Shown here piece after piece: positions 15,671 to 23,604 of a stretch of 24,698 bases of DNA (the stretch's first letter is position 1; each line of letters opens with the position of its first letter). The translations under genes were made by a program, and so were the position numbers. The notes below the pieces were generated by a model. It was not told the origin of the DNA. It worked only from the letters and a program-made list of their open reading frames with translations, and did not search any database. Source of the DNA: Acidiluteibacter sp965660325 (GTDB lineage Bacteria; Bacteroidota; Bacteroidia; Flavobacteriales_E; Vicingaceae); the NCBI GenBank assembly GCA_965660325.1, contig CBFHZL010000028.1:1-24698 (forward strand). Direction: 5' to 3'.

Positions 15671-18600
15671 ATGCAAGAGAAATTTAACGATACCGATGAG
15701 CAAATAGAAGGTAAATTCTTCCCTGCTTTATTTTCTTTTTTTAAGGATGAGATTGCAGCGCAGCGTCAGTTTATAAAAGACGCTTCAGCTATTTACTCTA
15801 ATTTTTCAGCGAGATTGACCGGCGATAGCAAGCGAAAAGAAGAGTTGCGTGTAATTAAAGAAATTAATAATACCAACAATCACTTATACAAGCTACTTAC
15901 CTCCTATTACCCCGAAAAAAGGGAAAATGGATTTAGCGATGACTTTAAAGGGTACATTACATTTTGTAATGAGGAACTTAAAGGAGTTCCGGACAAAGTT
16001 ACCATTGAGCAAAAGCCTGAGCGTTTTATTATTCAAGAAGATGACTCTTTTGGTCTAAAAGTTAAGAAGCCTTTCAAGAAGGCATTTTACCAATTGTCTC
16101 AACTTCCTGTTAAAACAGCAGACCTATTCCGAAAAGAGAAAAAAGGCAGTAAGATATGGACGCATAACGTTCCTGTCAGAAGTTTGTACGCCAATTACTT
16201 TGAGTATCAATTTCCTTATTCCTTAATCGAGGAGTATACGAAGCTACTCTCATCACGAACAAAAACGATTGATCAGGTATGGAAAATTGACCAATTTATT
16301 AACCATCAGATTACAGACTTTAATCAAGGAAAACTAACCATTGAAGAACTAAAATCTGGTGTAGCTGAGCGAATCAAACCAGCACATTTTGATAAAATCT
16401 ATCAATCCTTGGATGATCTTCTTGCAGATTTAGAGCGAGAAATAAGGCACAAATTGCAGATCCACATCAAGCAATATCGGATTACGTTTGACCGCGTGGG
16501 AACCATGGAAATTCCTTTTGCTGACTTTTCAGATGCAAATATTGAGAGTACCAACCAGAGTTTACATTCCAATTATCTTAAGCTGAGCAATGGGTGGAAA
16601 AATACGTTGTTTGCAATGTTGGATGATTTTCAATTGGACCTGGAGCTTTTTAATGTCGTATACAATGGATTGCAACAGCATGAGCTATTAAGTAACAGTT
16701 GTGCAACTCGCATAGAAAACACCATCATCAAACAGGTCAATCAAATCGAAGATAAGTTAATTGAACTAAACCAAACCATTACCAATTATGAAGAAGAGGA
16801 AGAGGTTTCTTTAGCTGATTTCTTAATAACAGAAAAGACAAAACTTAACCTCTTGCTTTCTGAACAAATTATACCAGAGAGTGTCGAACAATTATACGGG
16901 CAAAATATCCCATATCTTATTGAACGCTTAGAAACTAAAATTAAAACAGAAGTAGATAAAATTAAGTCGCCTCGCATCATAGCAGGCTCAGCGCAATACG
17001 ATAGAGCTTTTAAGAAAAACGAACTCGAACATTTTGATCCAAAAGAATTGGTTCAACTAGAAACGTATCCGCATTTTGTACATGACAACAAAGCGCTAAA
17101 GACCAAACTAGTAAAAAACTTAGAAGAAGTAAGAACTTCAATAAGTGATATCGCAAGTATCGTAGCCTACAATTTAGATTCTGCGATTACTTTTTCTAAT
17201 GATGGAAAGTCGTTTGACGAGGTGAAAGCTTTGGCTCTTGAGGGAATGGAAAGAAGCATCTCTAAAACGACAGAAATCAGTTCTAGTCTTATTGAAATTA
17301 GCAAATTGATTGTCAATGAGCTAAAAAAATCAATCGATAAGTTAAATGCAGAACTAGACCGATTAACCAAAAATGAGAACATCTTAAACCTGAGGATAAA
17401 GCTGGCGAAAGCAAAAGCACTGAAGCACACTCAGAATTACAAGGAAATTTTAGTTGATTATGCACAAAAGGCTTATATAAAAATAAAAGCACTTGGTGTA
17501 GTCTATTTTGGAAAAGGATCTGAGTTTTACAAGCAGGTTATGAAGCGCTTTGGGCTAAATGAGAAAGAAGTAGCCATTACTCCTGAGTTAGCAGACTTCT
17601 TAAGTGAAACCGAAAAGTCAATTCAGCAACTTCCATATGTTTACCAGCGTTTATATCGCGTAGAGCCCATTGAAGACGACAGCTTTTTTGTAGGTCGACT
17701 GGGTGAGTTAGAAACACTGAATAGCAATTTTAATAGCTGGAATAATGGCAAGTATTCAGCAACCGTGCTAACGGGAGAAAAAGGAAGTGGAGCAAGCACC
17801 ATCTTAAACTTTTTCATCAAGCAAAATAATATTGCTAACCAAACAGTTCGAACCAAGCTGACAAGAACAATTTCTACCAATGATGAGTTGTTTGCTTTCT
17901 TCAACGAATTCTTGAATACTACCGCAACCACGGAAGAAGAATTGGTGGAGCAGCTAAAACGTAATTATCAAAACAAGGTTATCATTTTAGAAGACATCAA
18001 CTTCATGTTCCTTAAAAAAGTAAACGGGTTTGAAGCTATGAAGACTTACTTTGAGATTTTATCTGCAACGGGTAAGAACATCTACTGGATCAATACCTGC
18101 AAGCTATACGCATGGCAATATTTAACGAAGTCAATTAAGATACAGTCATATTATAGATTGATAGTTGAATTGAAAAAATTAGATGAGACGCAAATCAACA
18201 AAGTCATCATTAACCGACACCGTGTAAGTGGTTATAACATTGTTTTTGAAGAAAGTGAATTAATCAGCTCTCAAAACAAATACAATAGAATGAGCACAGC
18301 AGAGCAACAAGAATATTTAAAAAAAGCCTTTTTCAAAGAGTTGAACAGATTCTCCGACAGCAATATCAGCATTGCACTATTGTACTGGCTAAGATCTACT
18401 AGAGAAGTAAAAAACAACACCATTTATATTGGCCGTTTATCTGGGTTTGACTTCTCCTTTTTAAAGAACATTGACACGGGTAGCATACTTACCTTACACT
18501 CGCTAATCATCCATGAACGGCTAACACTTTCTGAGCATGCGGCTTTATTTAATCAGTCCTTAGATCAAAGTCGTCTTAGCTTAATTACGCTAGAAGATAG

Positions 18601-18700
18601 AGGCATCATTAATCGCGCTAGTGACGATACTTTTTCTATCAACCAATTGCTTTTTCGACAGGTCGTTAATCTATTAAAGAATAAAAACATCATCCATTAA
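15671..18700 (+). CDS. Large STAND/AAA-like ATPase with degenerate P-loop and C-terminal winged helix
   Basis: The protein has 1009 aa and I do not recognise a named family. Residues 1 to about 665 are charged and mostly helical, with coiled-coil-like stretches around 550-620 and no membrane segment or signal peptide. An NTPase module follows: FVGR at 673-676, typical of AAA_16/STAND/Orc-type proteins with a downstream Glu-Leu; a P-loop-like GEKGSGAST at 702-710; and a Walker B V-I-I-L-E-D ending at Asp775. The P-loop has Ala708 where nearly all Walker A motifs have Lys, so ATP hydrolysis may be lost or changed. Lys704 might stand in, as in deviant Walker A proteins. The last ~75 residues look like a winged helix. 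The stop is followed 2 nt later by the mscS ATG, so translation is probably coupled. A regulator or scaffold of the channel is a fair inference; a defence or stress sensor is possible. Confidence 0.8.
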   Translation: MQEKFNDTDEQIEGKFFPALFSFFKDEIAAQRQFIKDASAIYSNFSARLTGDSKRKEELRVIKEINNTNNHLYKLLTSYYPEKRENGFSDDFKGYITFCNEELKGVPDKVTIEQKPERFIIQEDDSFGLKVKKPFKKAFYQLSQLPVKTADLFRKEKKGSKIWTHNVPVRSLYANYFEYQFPYSLIEEYTKLLSSRTKTIDQVWKIDQFINHQITDFNQGKLTIEELKSGVAERIKPAHFDKIYQSLDDLLADLEREIRHKLQIHIKQYRITFDRVGTMEIPFADFSDANIESTNQSLHSNYLKLSNGWKNTLFAMLDDFQLDLELFNVVYNGLQQHELLSNSCATRIENTIIKQVNQIEDKLIELNQTITNYEEEEEVSLADFLITEKTKLNLLLSEQIIPESVEQLYGQNIPYLIERLETKIKTEVDKIKSPRIIAGSAQYDRAFKKNELEHFDPKELVQLETYPHFVHDNKALKTKLVKNLEEVRTSISDIASIVAYNLDSAITFSNDGKSFDEVKALALEGMERSISKTTEISSSLIEISKLIVNELKKSIDKLNAELDRLTKNENILNLRIKLAKAKALKHTQNYKEILVDYAQKAYIKIKALGVVYFGKGSEFYKQVMKRFGLNEKEVAITPELADFLSETEKSIQQLPYVYQRLYRVEPIEDDSFFVGRLGELETLNSNFNSWNNGKYSATVLTGEKGSGASTILNFFIKQNNIANQTVRTKLTRTISTNDELFAFFNEFLNTTATTEEELVEQLKRNYQNKVIILEDINFMFLKKVNGFEAMKTYFEILSATGKNIYWINTCKLYAWQYLTKSIKIQSYYRLIVELKKLDETQINKVIINRHRVSGYNIVFEESELISSQNKYNRMSTAEQQEYLKKAFFKELNRFSDSNISIALLYWLRSTREVKNNTIYIGRLSGFDFSFLKNIDTGSILTLHSLIIHERLTLSEHAALFNQSLDQSRLSLITLEDRGIINRASDDTFSINQLLFRQVVNLLKNKNIIH

Positions 18701-18702
18701 TT

Positions 18703-19806
18703 ATGAAAGCTACACTACATTTTATACTTACACTGTGCTTTGTTGGTCTTCAAATTAATGGATTCAGCCAAGTTGATGGCTTCAAGGATGAAGTCTTTAT
18801 TTATATTGATTCGACTGAAGTCCCCAATACACCTTCGGACACCTCTAAAAAAGTAATCGATACAGCAGAGCAAAAAAAACAATTAGAATCGATTGATACG
18901 TTAGCTTCCGTGGAGGAAAACCCTGTGCAGCAAGTAAAACTAGTAGCAATCGATACAGCAGGTCAATCATCGGAGAAACCGGGGGAAGCTACTGAAAAGG
19001 AAGAAAAGAAAGAAACACCTATTGCTAAAATCAATGATATTATTTCCCTTGGTAAAATACTATGGTCGATTGTTATAATCCTGATTGGCTATTTTATTAT
19101 TAACCTTCTGATCAAGATCGCAGACTCGCTAGCTGAACGAAATACACGCTACCGCTTTACATTCAAAGGCCTTATTCCTATTATTAAAATTATAGGCTGG
19201 GCATTGGTAACAACTGCAGTAATTGCAGGAGTTTTTCAACCACCTTTTGAAACAGTTATTGCAGTAACGGCATCTGTAGGTATTGCAGTTGGTTTTGCAG
19301 CTCAGGACATTTTAAAAAATATATTTGGCGGAATAATGATTGTTTTTGATCGACCATTTCAAGTGGGAGATAAGATTGAAATAGGCGAATACTACGGAGA
19401 AGTAGTTGAAATTGGTCTCCGTTCTACACGTATTGTTACCAAAGATGACTCGTTAGTATCGGTGCCAAATTCAGAAGCAGTAAACAATGCAGTTTCCAAT
19501 TCAAATACCGGTGAGTCCAACTGCCAAGTGGTGGCAGAAATATGGCTCCCTATTGATTTGGATACGTCAAAAGCTAGAGCGATTGCCTTAGAATCAGCAC
19601 AGGTATCTCCGTATATTTATTTAAATAAGCCAATTACCATTCTTTTTGTAAATGAAGTAAAAGAACACAGAAGCTATTTAAAGATGCGGGTAAAAGCATA
19701 TGTTTCGGACACTAGAAATGAGTTCATTTTTATGAGCGATGTAACAGAACGGGTCGTAAAAGAGCTCCTTCGCCAAGGTATTGTTAAAAAAGAAGATCTT
19801 TTTTAA
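18703..19806 (+). CDS. MscS-family mechanosensitive channel with extended N-terminal domain
   Basis: The protein has 367 aa. A signal peptide (1 to about 21, cleavage near GFS-Q) is followed by a ~90-residue hydrophilic periplasmic linker rich in Glu, Lys and Thr. The linker repeats an ID(T/S) motif at about residues 35, 52, 64 and 83. The MscS core then has TM1 about 114-138, TM2 about 157-177 and the pore helix TM3 about 184-217 (SVGIAVGFAAQD, then FGGIMIVFDRPF). The β-domain (VGDKIEIGEYYGEV, VPNSEAV) and the C-terminal αβ domain complete it. It should open on membrane tension and release solutes during osmotic downshock in the inner membrane. It is shorter in membrane segments than the large MscK/MscM types. 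It sits 2 nt after the ATPase gene and 44 nt before corA. Confidence 0.92.
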   Translation: MKATLHFILTLCFVGLQINGFSQVDGFKDEVFIYIDSTEVPNTPSDTSKKVIDTAEQKKQLESIDTLASVEENPVQQVKLVAIDTAGQSSEKPGEATEKEEKKETPIAKINDIISLGKILWSIVIILIGYFIINLLIKIADSLAERNTRYRFTFKGLIPIIKIIGWALVTTAVIAGVFQPPFETVIAVTASVGIAVGFAAQDILKNIFGGIMIVFDRPFQVGDKIEIGEYYGEVVEIGLRSTRIVTKDDSLVSVPNSEAVNNAVSNSNTGESNCQVVAEIWLPIDLDTSKARAIALESAQVSPYIYLNKPITILFVNEVKEHRSYLKMRVKAYVSDTRNEFIFMSDVTERVVKELLRQGIVKKEDLF

Positions 19807-19850
19807 CTCAAAAAAGCTCCTCTTTTACGAACCAAAATACAGCAATCGAA

Positions 19851-20954
19851 ATGAAAAAAGTTCAACTAAAGAATCTCAAGCGCTCCAAACGAAATACGCA
19901 GCATCGGGAACTCAACAAAAAGAAAGCTGGTCAAGCACCTGGTTTACTGATTTTCTCGGGAGATCAGAAAGTGGATAAGGTTAATGGGCAAACCTATGTA
20001 TACGACGGATCAAAAGTAGCGCTTTTTGAAGGTAAAAAGGCAGCTGATTTCTTGTTGAATTTTGATCAATCAATGAACAATTGGATCAATATAGATGGCC
20101 TACACAACATTCCATTACTGGAAGCTGTGGGTAAGCAATTTGGTCTACATGCGCTTCTATTAGAAGATGTAATGAACCTCAACCATCGGCCAAAATTTGA
20201 AGACTTTGGGGAGTATATTTTCTTTACGATTCGAATGTTTAATGGCGTAAAAAATGGGGAATTGGACTACGAACAAGTTAGTTTTGTACTTGGCAAAAAC
20301 TACTTAATCTCATTTCAGGAAAAACCACAAGATGTTTTTAATGTACTACGAGAGCGACTTACCTCAGGTGCAGGTAGCACTCGAAAGAAGGGTAGCGATT
20401 ATTTGTTTTATCGGTTAATTGATACCATTGTGGATTACTATTATTTTGCAATAGAACATTTTGCTGAAGAATTGGAAGCCCTTGAGGAAGAGGTTATGAA
20501 TGAACCTAACAGCGAATCACTGGCAAAGTTACAGTCCTTAAAAAAGGAACTTATTTATCTGCGTAGATCTGTCCTGCCTGTTCGAGAATCTCTGAGTGCA
20601 CTTTTGCGCTCGGAGAGTGAATTGATTCATCCGGATACTCGGCCTTTTTTGCAAGATGTATACGACCACACGATACACGTAGTAGAGTCAATTGAATCCA
20701 ACAGAGATTTACTGAGCAGCATCAAAGACCTACACATTAATGCATTGAGCAATCGAATGAATGAAGTAATGAAGGTACTTACCATCATTTCTACCATATT
20801 TATTCCATTAACATTTATTGCTGGGATTTATGGCATGAACTTTCAGCACATGCCTGAGCTTTCTTACGAATATAGTTACCCCATCGCATGGGCGGTAATG
20901 ATTGCGCTTACGATCATTATGTTAATCTATTTTAAACGAAAAAAGTGGCTTTAA
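19851..20954 (+). CDS. corA: CorA-type magnesium/cobalt transporter
   Basis: The protein has 367 aa. It has a cytosolic N-terminal α/β funnel, a long helix around 240-300, and two C-terminal membrane helices (about 307-329 and 343-362). The signature YGMN is at 327-330, at the end of TM1, and the basic C-terminal tail KRKKWL is typical of CorA. The first ~30 residues are unusually basic (Lys/Arg-rich). CorA pentamers carry Mg2+, and often Co2+ or Ni2+, across the inner membrane. The gene is the last of the ATPase-mscS-corA set. Its stop codon lies inside the stem of a bidirectional terminator. Family members that transport other divalent cations cannot be excluded. Confidence 0.95.
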   Translation: MKKVQLKNLKRSKRNTQHRELNKKKAGQAPGLLIFSGDQKVDKVNGQTYVYDGSKVALFEGKKAADFLLNFDQSMNNWINIDGLHNIPLLEAVGKQFGLHALLLEDVMNLNHRPKFEDFGEYIFFTIRMFNGVKNGELDYEQVSFVLGKNYLISFQEKPQDVFNVLRERLTSGAGSTRKKGSDYLFYRLIDTIVDYYYFAIEHFAEELEALEEEVMNEPNSESLAKLQSLKKELIYLRRSVLPVRESLSALLRSESELIHPDTRPFLQDVYDHTIHVVESIESNRDLLSSIKDLHINALSNRMNEVMKVLTIISTIFIPLTFIAGIYGMNFQHMPELSYEYSYPIAWAVMIALTIIMLIYFKRKKWL

Positions 20955-20973
20955 AATTAAAGCCACTTTTTTT
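20939..20973. terminator. Bidirectional terminator overlapping the corA stop codon
   Basis: GTGGCTTTAA and TTAAAGCCAC (20945-20966) form a perfect 10-bp inverted repeat around AA. It is flanked by six A on the left and seven T on the right, so it serves corA on + and mscL on -. The corA stop TAA is part of the left arm. Confidence 0.9.
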
Positions 20974-20999
20974 ATTAATAGAAATAATAAAGCTAAGAA

Positions 21000-21431
21000 T
21001 TAGCCCCTCTTTCTCAATTCATCTCTAATTTCTGCAAGTAAAACCTCCTCTTTTGATGGAGCAGGAGGAGCAGCAGGAGCTTCTTCTTTCTTCTTTTCTG
21101 TCTTGTTGTATGCCTTAACAAGCATAAACACAGCAAAAGCTACAATAACGAAAGTGATAATGGTATTGATAAACGCACCGTAATTAATACTTACCTCTTT
21201 TACGGCTTCTACGACTACTACATCTCCATCCATCACTACATCAGTGCCGGCCTTTAGTACATAGCGTAGATTTTCAAAATCTACTCCACCAATAAGTAAG
21301 CCTATTGGTGGCATTAAAATATCAGCAACAAATGATTTAGTGATTGCACCAAAATAAAGTGCCATAATAAGGCCAACTGCCATTTGAAGTACATTACCTT
21401 TTCTAACGAAATCTTGAAACTCTTTTAACAT
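21000..21431 (-). CDS. mscL: Large-conductance mechanosensitive channel MscL
   Basis: The protein has 143 aa, the usual MscL length. It starts MLKEFQDFVRKGNV; TM1 is about residues 14-42 (with FVADILMPPIG), then LLIGGVDF, a periplasmic loop, TM2 about 85-107, and a C-terminal helix after a Lys/Glu/Pro/Ala linker. It forms a pentameric inner-membrane pore that opens near lytic tension as a safety valve. The pore helix differs from Escherichia coli MscL at the tight-packing stretch: the E. coli G26-A27-A28 equivalents are Ala24-Leu25-Tyr26 here, and D18 is Gln16. The gene has its own upstream promoter candidate and converges on corA, sharing its terminator. Confidence 0.95.
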   Translation of the reverse strand: MLKEFQDFVRKGNVLQMAVGLIMALYFGAITKSFVADILMPPIGLLIGGVDFENLRYVLKAGTDVVMDGDVVVVEAVKEVSINYGAFINTIITFVIVAFAVFMLVKAYNKTEKKKEEAPAAPPAPSKEEVLLAEIRDELRKRG

Positions 21432-21460
21432 GGTTATTTGTGTTATGGTTTATAATGCAC

Positions 21461-21490
21461 CAAATATAGTCTATAAACACATCAAACAAA
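21461..21490 (-). promoter_or_regulatory. Bacteroidota-type promoter of mscL
   Basis: On the - strand, TTTG (21490-21487) and TATATTTG (21468-21461) are separated by 18 nt, matching the Bacteroidota -33 TTTG and -7 TAnnTTTG consensus. A transcript would start near 21454, about 23 nt before the mscL ATG. Confidence 0.6.
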
Positions 21491-21601
21491 ATCAACTAAT
21501 CGACCAGTGATATTATATCAACGACGAATTAATGAAAAACTAAAACAAACAGAACTAACAGCAGTAAACTTGGGCTAACGAAAGTGGAAACAAATCCATA
21601 A

Positions 21602-21644
21602 TTATTAACAATTTCAACCCAACGGTTAATAACTTTGTTGATAA
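21602..21644. other. Cluster of three DnaA-box-like 9-mers
   Basis: Within 43 bp lie TTATTAACA (21602-21610, +), GGTTAATAA (21624-21632, reverse-oriented near-match) and TGTTGATAA (21636-21644, reverse of TTATCAACA). TTATCAACA differs from the consensus TTATCCACA at one base. The others are weaker. The adjacent 21470-21560 segment is AT-rich. The feature could be a minor DnaA-binding site, an origin-like element, or chance in AT-rich DNA. Gene orientation on either side (leftward block on +, rightward block on -) does not fit a typical chromosomal origin. Confidence 0.3.
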
Positions 21645-21720
21645 GGATTTCTTTACATTGAACGACAGGGAGGTGAAGTTTTTAAATTTGTTACAAAGGA
21701 AATTAAACAGCACCCAACCT

Positions 21721-22263
21721 ATGTTCACCCTCTTTGGAAAAAAGAAACTAAATGAGAATAAGCTGAGTAACATCGCAGTGAATACTATTCTCGACACGGT
21801 AGACCAAGGCTTTCCTGAAGTTGCTGAAATCATAAAAAACTCCCCAGAGCTAATCGCTGAAGTTGAAATAAACAGCGCTCATCAAGATGTATTTTTATTG
21901 ATCATCATCGCAGCTAACCTACAACTCATCCCCAAACATTTAGAAGCTCATCAAGATAGCAGAGTCACCAATAAAATCTTGGAAAAGTTCGCTCTTGTTT
22001 TTGACCTTGAAGTTAGTGAGTTTGAGAAAGCCATCAATGAATACAAGAGTTACTTGAAGAAAGTAAATCATCCATCAAACAATACATTATACTCCATCAG
22101 TAAAGCGGTATTTCATAAATTCGGTTTAGCTGACTTACAAGAAGAGTACTTTAGAAATATGAAGGCTCCCAACCCATTATTTTTAAAACGGTTGGACGAA
22201 GTAATGCCGATTTTCCTATTTGATTGGGAAACCATTACCAACAAATATCAGCTAGTAAAATAG
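21721..22263 (+). CDS. Conserved-looking helical protein of unknown function
   Basis: The protein has 180 aa from ATG 21721. The frame is open upstream, with a possible TTG start at 21658 that would add 21 residues; ATG is preferred because MFTLFGKKK looks like a natural N-terminus. I do not recognise a characterised family. The sequence is mostly helical and charged, with one hydrophobic stretch (about 72-84, DVFLLIIIAANLQ) too short and polar at its edges to be a sure membrane segment. It has no signal peptide and ends about 4 nt before a bidirectional terminator. It stands alone between mscL (divergent) and lhgO (convergent). Confidence 0.72.
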   Translation: MFTLFGKKKLNENKLSNIAVNTILDTVDQGFPEVAEIIKNSPELIAEVEINSAHQDVFLLIIIAANLQLIPKHLEAHQDSRVTNKILEKFALVFDLEVSEFEKAINEYKSYLKKVNHPSNNTLYSISKAVFHKFGLADLQEEYFRNMKAPNPLFLKRLDEVMPIFLFDWETITNKYQLVK

Positions 22264-22266
22264 CAA

Positions 22267-22301
22267 CAAAAAAGGCTTAAGATTTCTCTTAAGCCTTTTT
22301 T
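22267..22301. terminator. Bidirectional terminator between the unknown gene and lhgO
   Basis: GGCTTAAGA / TCTTAAGCC with loop TTTC is flanked by seven A on the left and six T on the right, so it can end transcripts from both directions. Confidence 0.9.
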
Positions 22302-22334
22302 ATTTTCTCATGGTTTTATTATCACCGCTACTAA

Positions 22335-23558
22335 TTACATCAAGCCAAATTGCTTCTCAGCCATCTCCGTAATGTCCATACCGATAGCCATACAAGCTGT
22401 AGCTGCAGGTGAAGGGGCGTTTAGTACGTGAATTGCTTTGTCCTTATATTCGATTTTAAAATCATCAATCATTTCCCCATCAGGGCCTAAAGCCATAGCT
22501 CTCACTCCTGCTCTTCCGGGCACTAAATCCTCCATCGTTAATGAAGGAATTAACTTTTGAAGTGTTTTCAGGAATAACGCTTTGGAGAAAGCTCTTCGAT
22601 ACTCGTCTAGACCGAATTTCCAATGCTTAGCAAACAGTTTCCAAGTTCCCATATATGTCAATGCATCGGCAGTATCCTTCAAATTAAAGTCTGTTTTATT
22701 GTACCCTTCACGTTTGAATGTAAATACTGCATTAGGTCCGCATTCTACACCACCTTCAATCATTCTGGTAAAGTGAACGCCTAAAAATGGAAAAGCAGGA
22801 TTAGGAACCGGATAAATGAGGTTTTTCACCTTATGCATCCCTTGTTCTGACAAATCGTAGTAGTCTCCTCTAAAGCCTACGATTTGTAAATCTAAATCTA
22901 CCTTATCTTTCTTCGCCAATCGGTCTGCTTGCAAGCCACCACAATAAATGGTGTGTTTTGCTTTATACGTTCCTTTACTTGTTGTTACAGTCGTGTATGC
23001 ATCTCCGTGCTCCGCGGACTTAAACTCTTCTCCAAGTAATACTTTAGAAGCCGGCTGTTGTGCTAACGCTACTTCTGCCAAACGATTAGTAGCACCGACA
23101 AAATCGATGATGCCCGTTACCGGAACATGTATTCCTGCAACACCTTCACAAAATGGTTCTAAATCTTTAATTTCATCACTATTGATCCGAACAATTCCTT
23201 CGATTTCATTCTTCAAACCAGTGTTGTAGATCTTGTCTAAGAAGGGCATTTCACTATCGTCAGTGGCGACTACAACCTTTCCGCATACATCATGGTTGAC
23301 GTTGTACTTTTTTGAGAATCGTACTAACTCATGACGACCTTTTACACAATTCACCGCCTTTTTAGAGCCAGGTTTGTAATATAACCCTGAGTGTATTACA
23401 CCAGAATTATGTCCGGTTTGATGTCCCGCCAATCGATCTTCCTTTTCGATAAGCACGATGTGAAGATGAGGAAATTTCTTTTGTAACTGGTAAAGTGTTG
23501 CTGCTCCGACTATTCCGCCGCCAATAATAGCGATATCGTAAATTGTTTCTTTGCTCAA
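22335..23558 (-). CDS. lhgO: L-2-hydroxyglutarate oxidase (LhgO)
   Basis: A FAD-dependent oxidase of the DAO fold. The nearest sensible start is the TTG at 23558, giving 407 aa that begin with the Rossmann segment IAIIGGGIVG (GxGxxG at 13-18). Another TTG at 23594 would add 12 residues; there is no ATG near. The family markers HNSGVIHSGLYY (a conserved flavin-near segment), PFLGVHFTR and a C-terminal PGRAGVRA and NAPSPAATA segment identify LhgO/L2HGDH. It oxidises L-2-hydroxyglutarate to 2-oxoglutarate, with electrons expected to go to the quinone pool. In Escherichia coli it serves lysine and glutarate use; elsewhere it removes a by-product. It follows the MFS gene on the same strand, so they may share a transcript ending at the terminator near 22300. 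Confidence 0.93.
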   Translation of the reverse strand: MSKETIYDIAIIGGGIVGAATLYQLQKKFPHLHIVLIEKEDRLAGHQTGHNSGVIHSGLYYKPGSKKAVNCVKGRHELVRFSKKYNVNHDVCGKVVVATDDSEMPFLDKIYNTGLKNEIEGIVRINSDEIKDLEPFCEGVAGIHVPVTGIIDFVGATNRLAEVALAQQPASKVLLGEEFKSAEHGDAYTTVTTSKGTYKAKHTIYCGGLQADRLAKKDKVDLDLQIVGFRGDYYDLSEQGMHKVKNLIYPVPNPAFPFLGVHFTRMIEGGVECGPNAVFTFKREGYNKTDFNLKDTADALTYMGTWKLFAKHWKFGLDEYRRAFSKALFLKTLQKLIPSLTMEDLVPGRAGVRAMALGPDGEMIDDFKIEYKDKAIHVLNAPSPAATACMAIGMDITEMAEKQFGLM

Positions 23559-23604
23559 TGTGTTCAGTTTTTGAAGTCCAAAAGTAGGACTCAAAGTTCA
23601 AATA

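Noticed and set aside
19781..19978. 65-codon + strand frame across the mscS-corA junction
   Set aside because: It overlaps the ends of two well-supported genes in another frame and has no recognisable features.
21568..21720. Open frame upstream of the ATG of the unknown 180-aa protein
   Set aside because: There is no ATG in it and only one TTG (21658). Its content overlaps DnaA-box-like and AT-rich DNA, so an ATG start is preferred, though the TTG cannot be ruled out.
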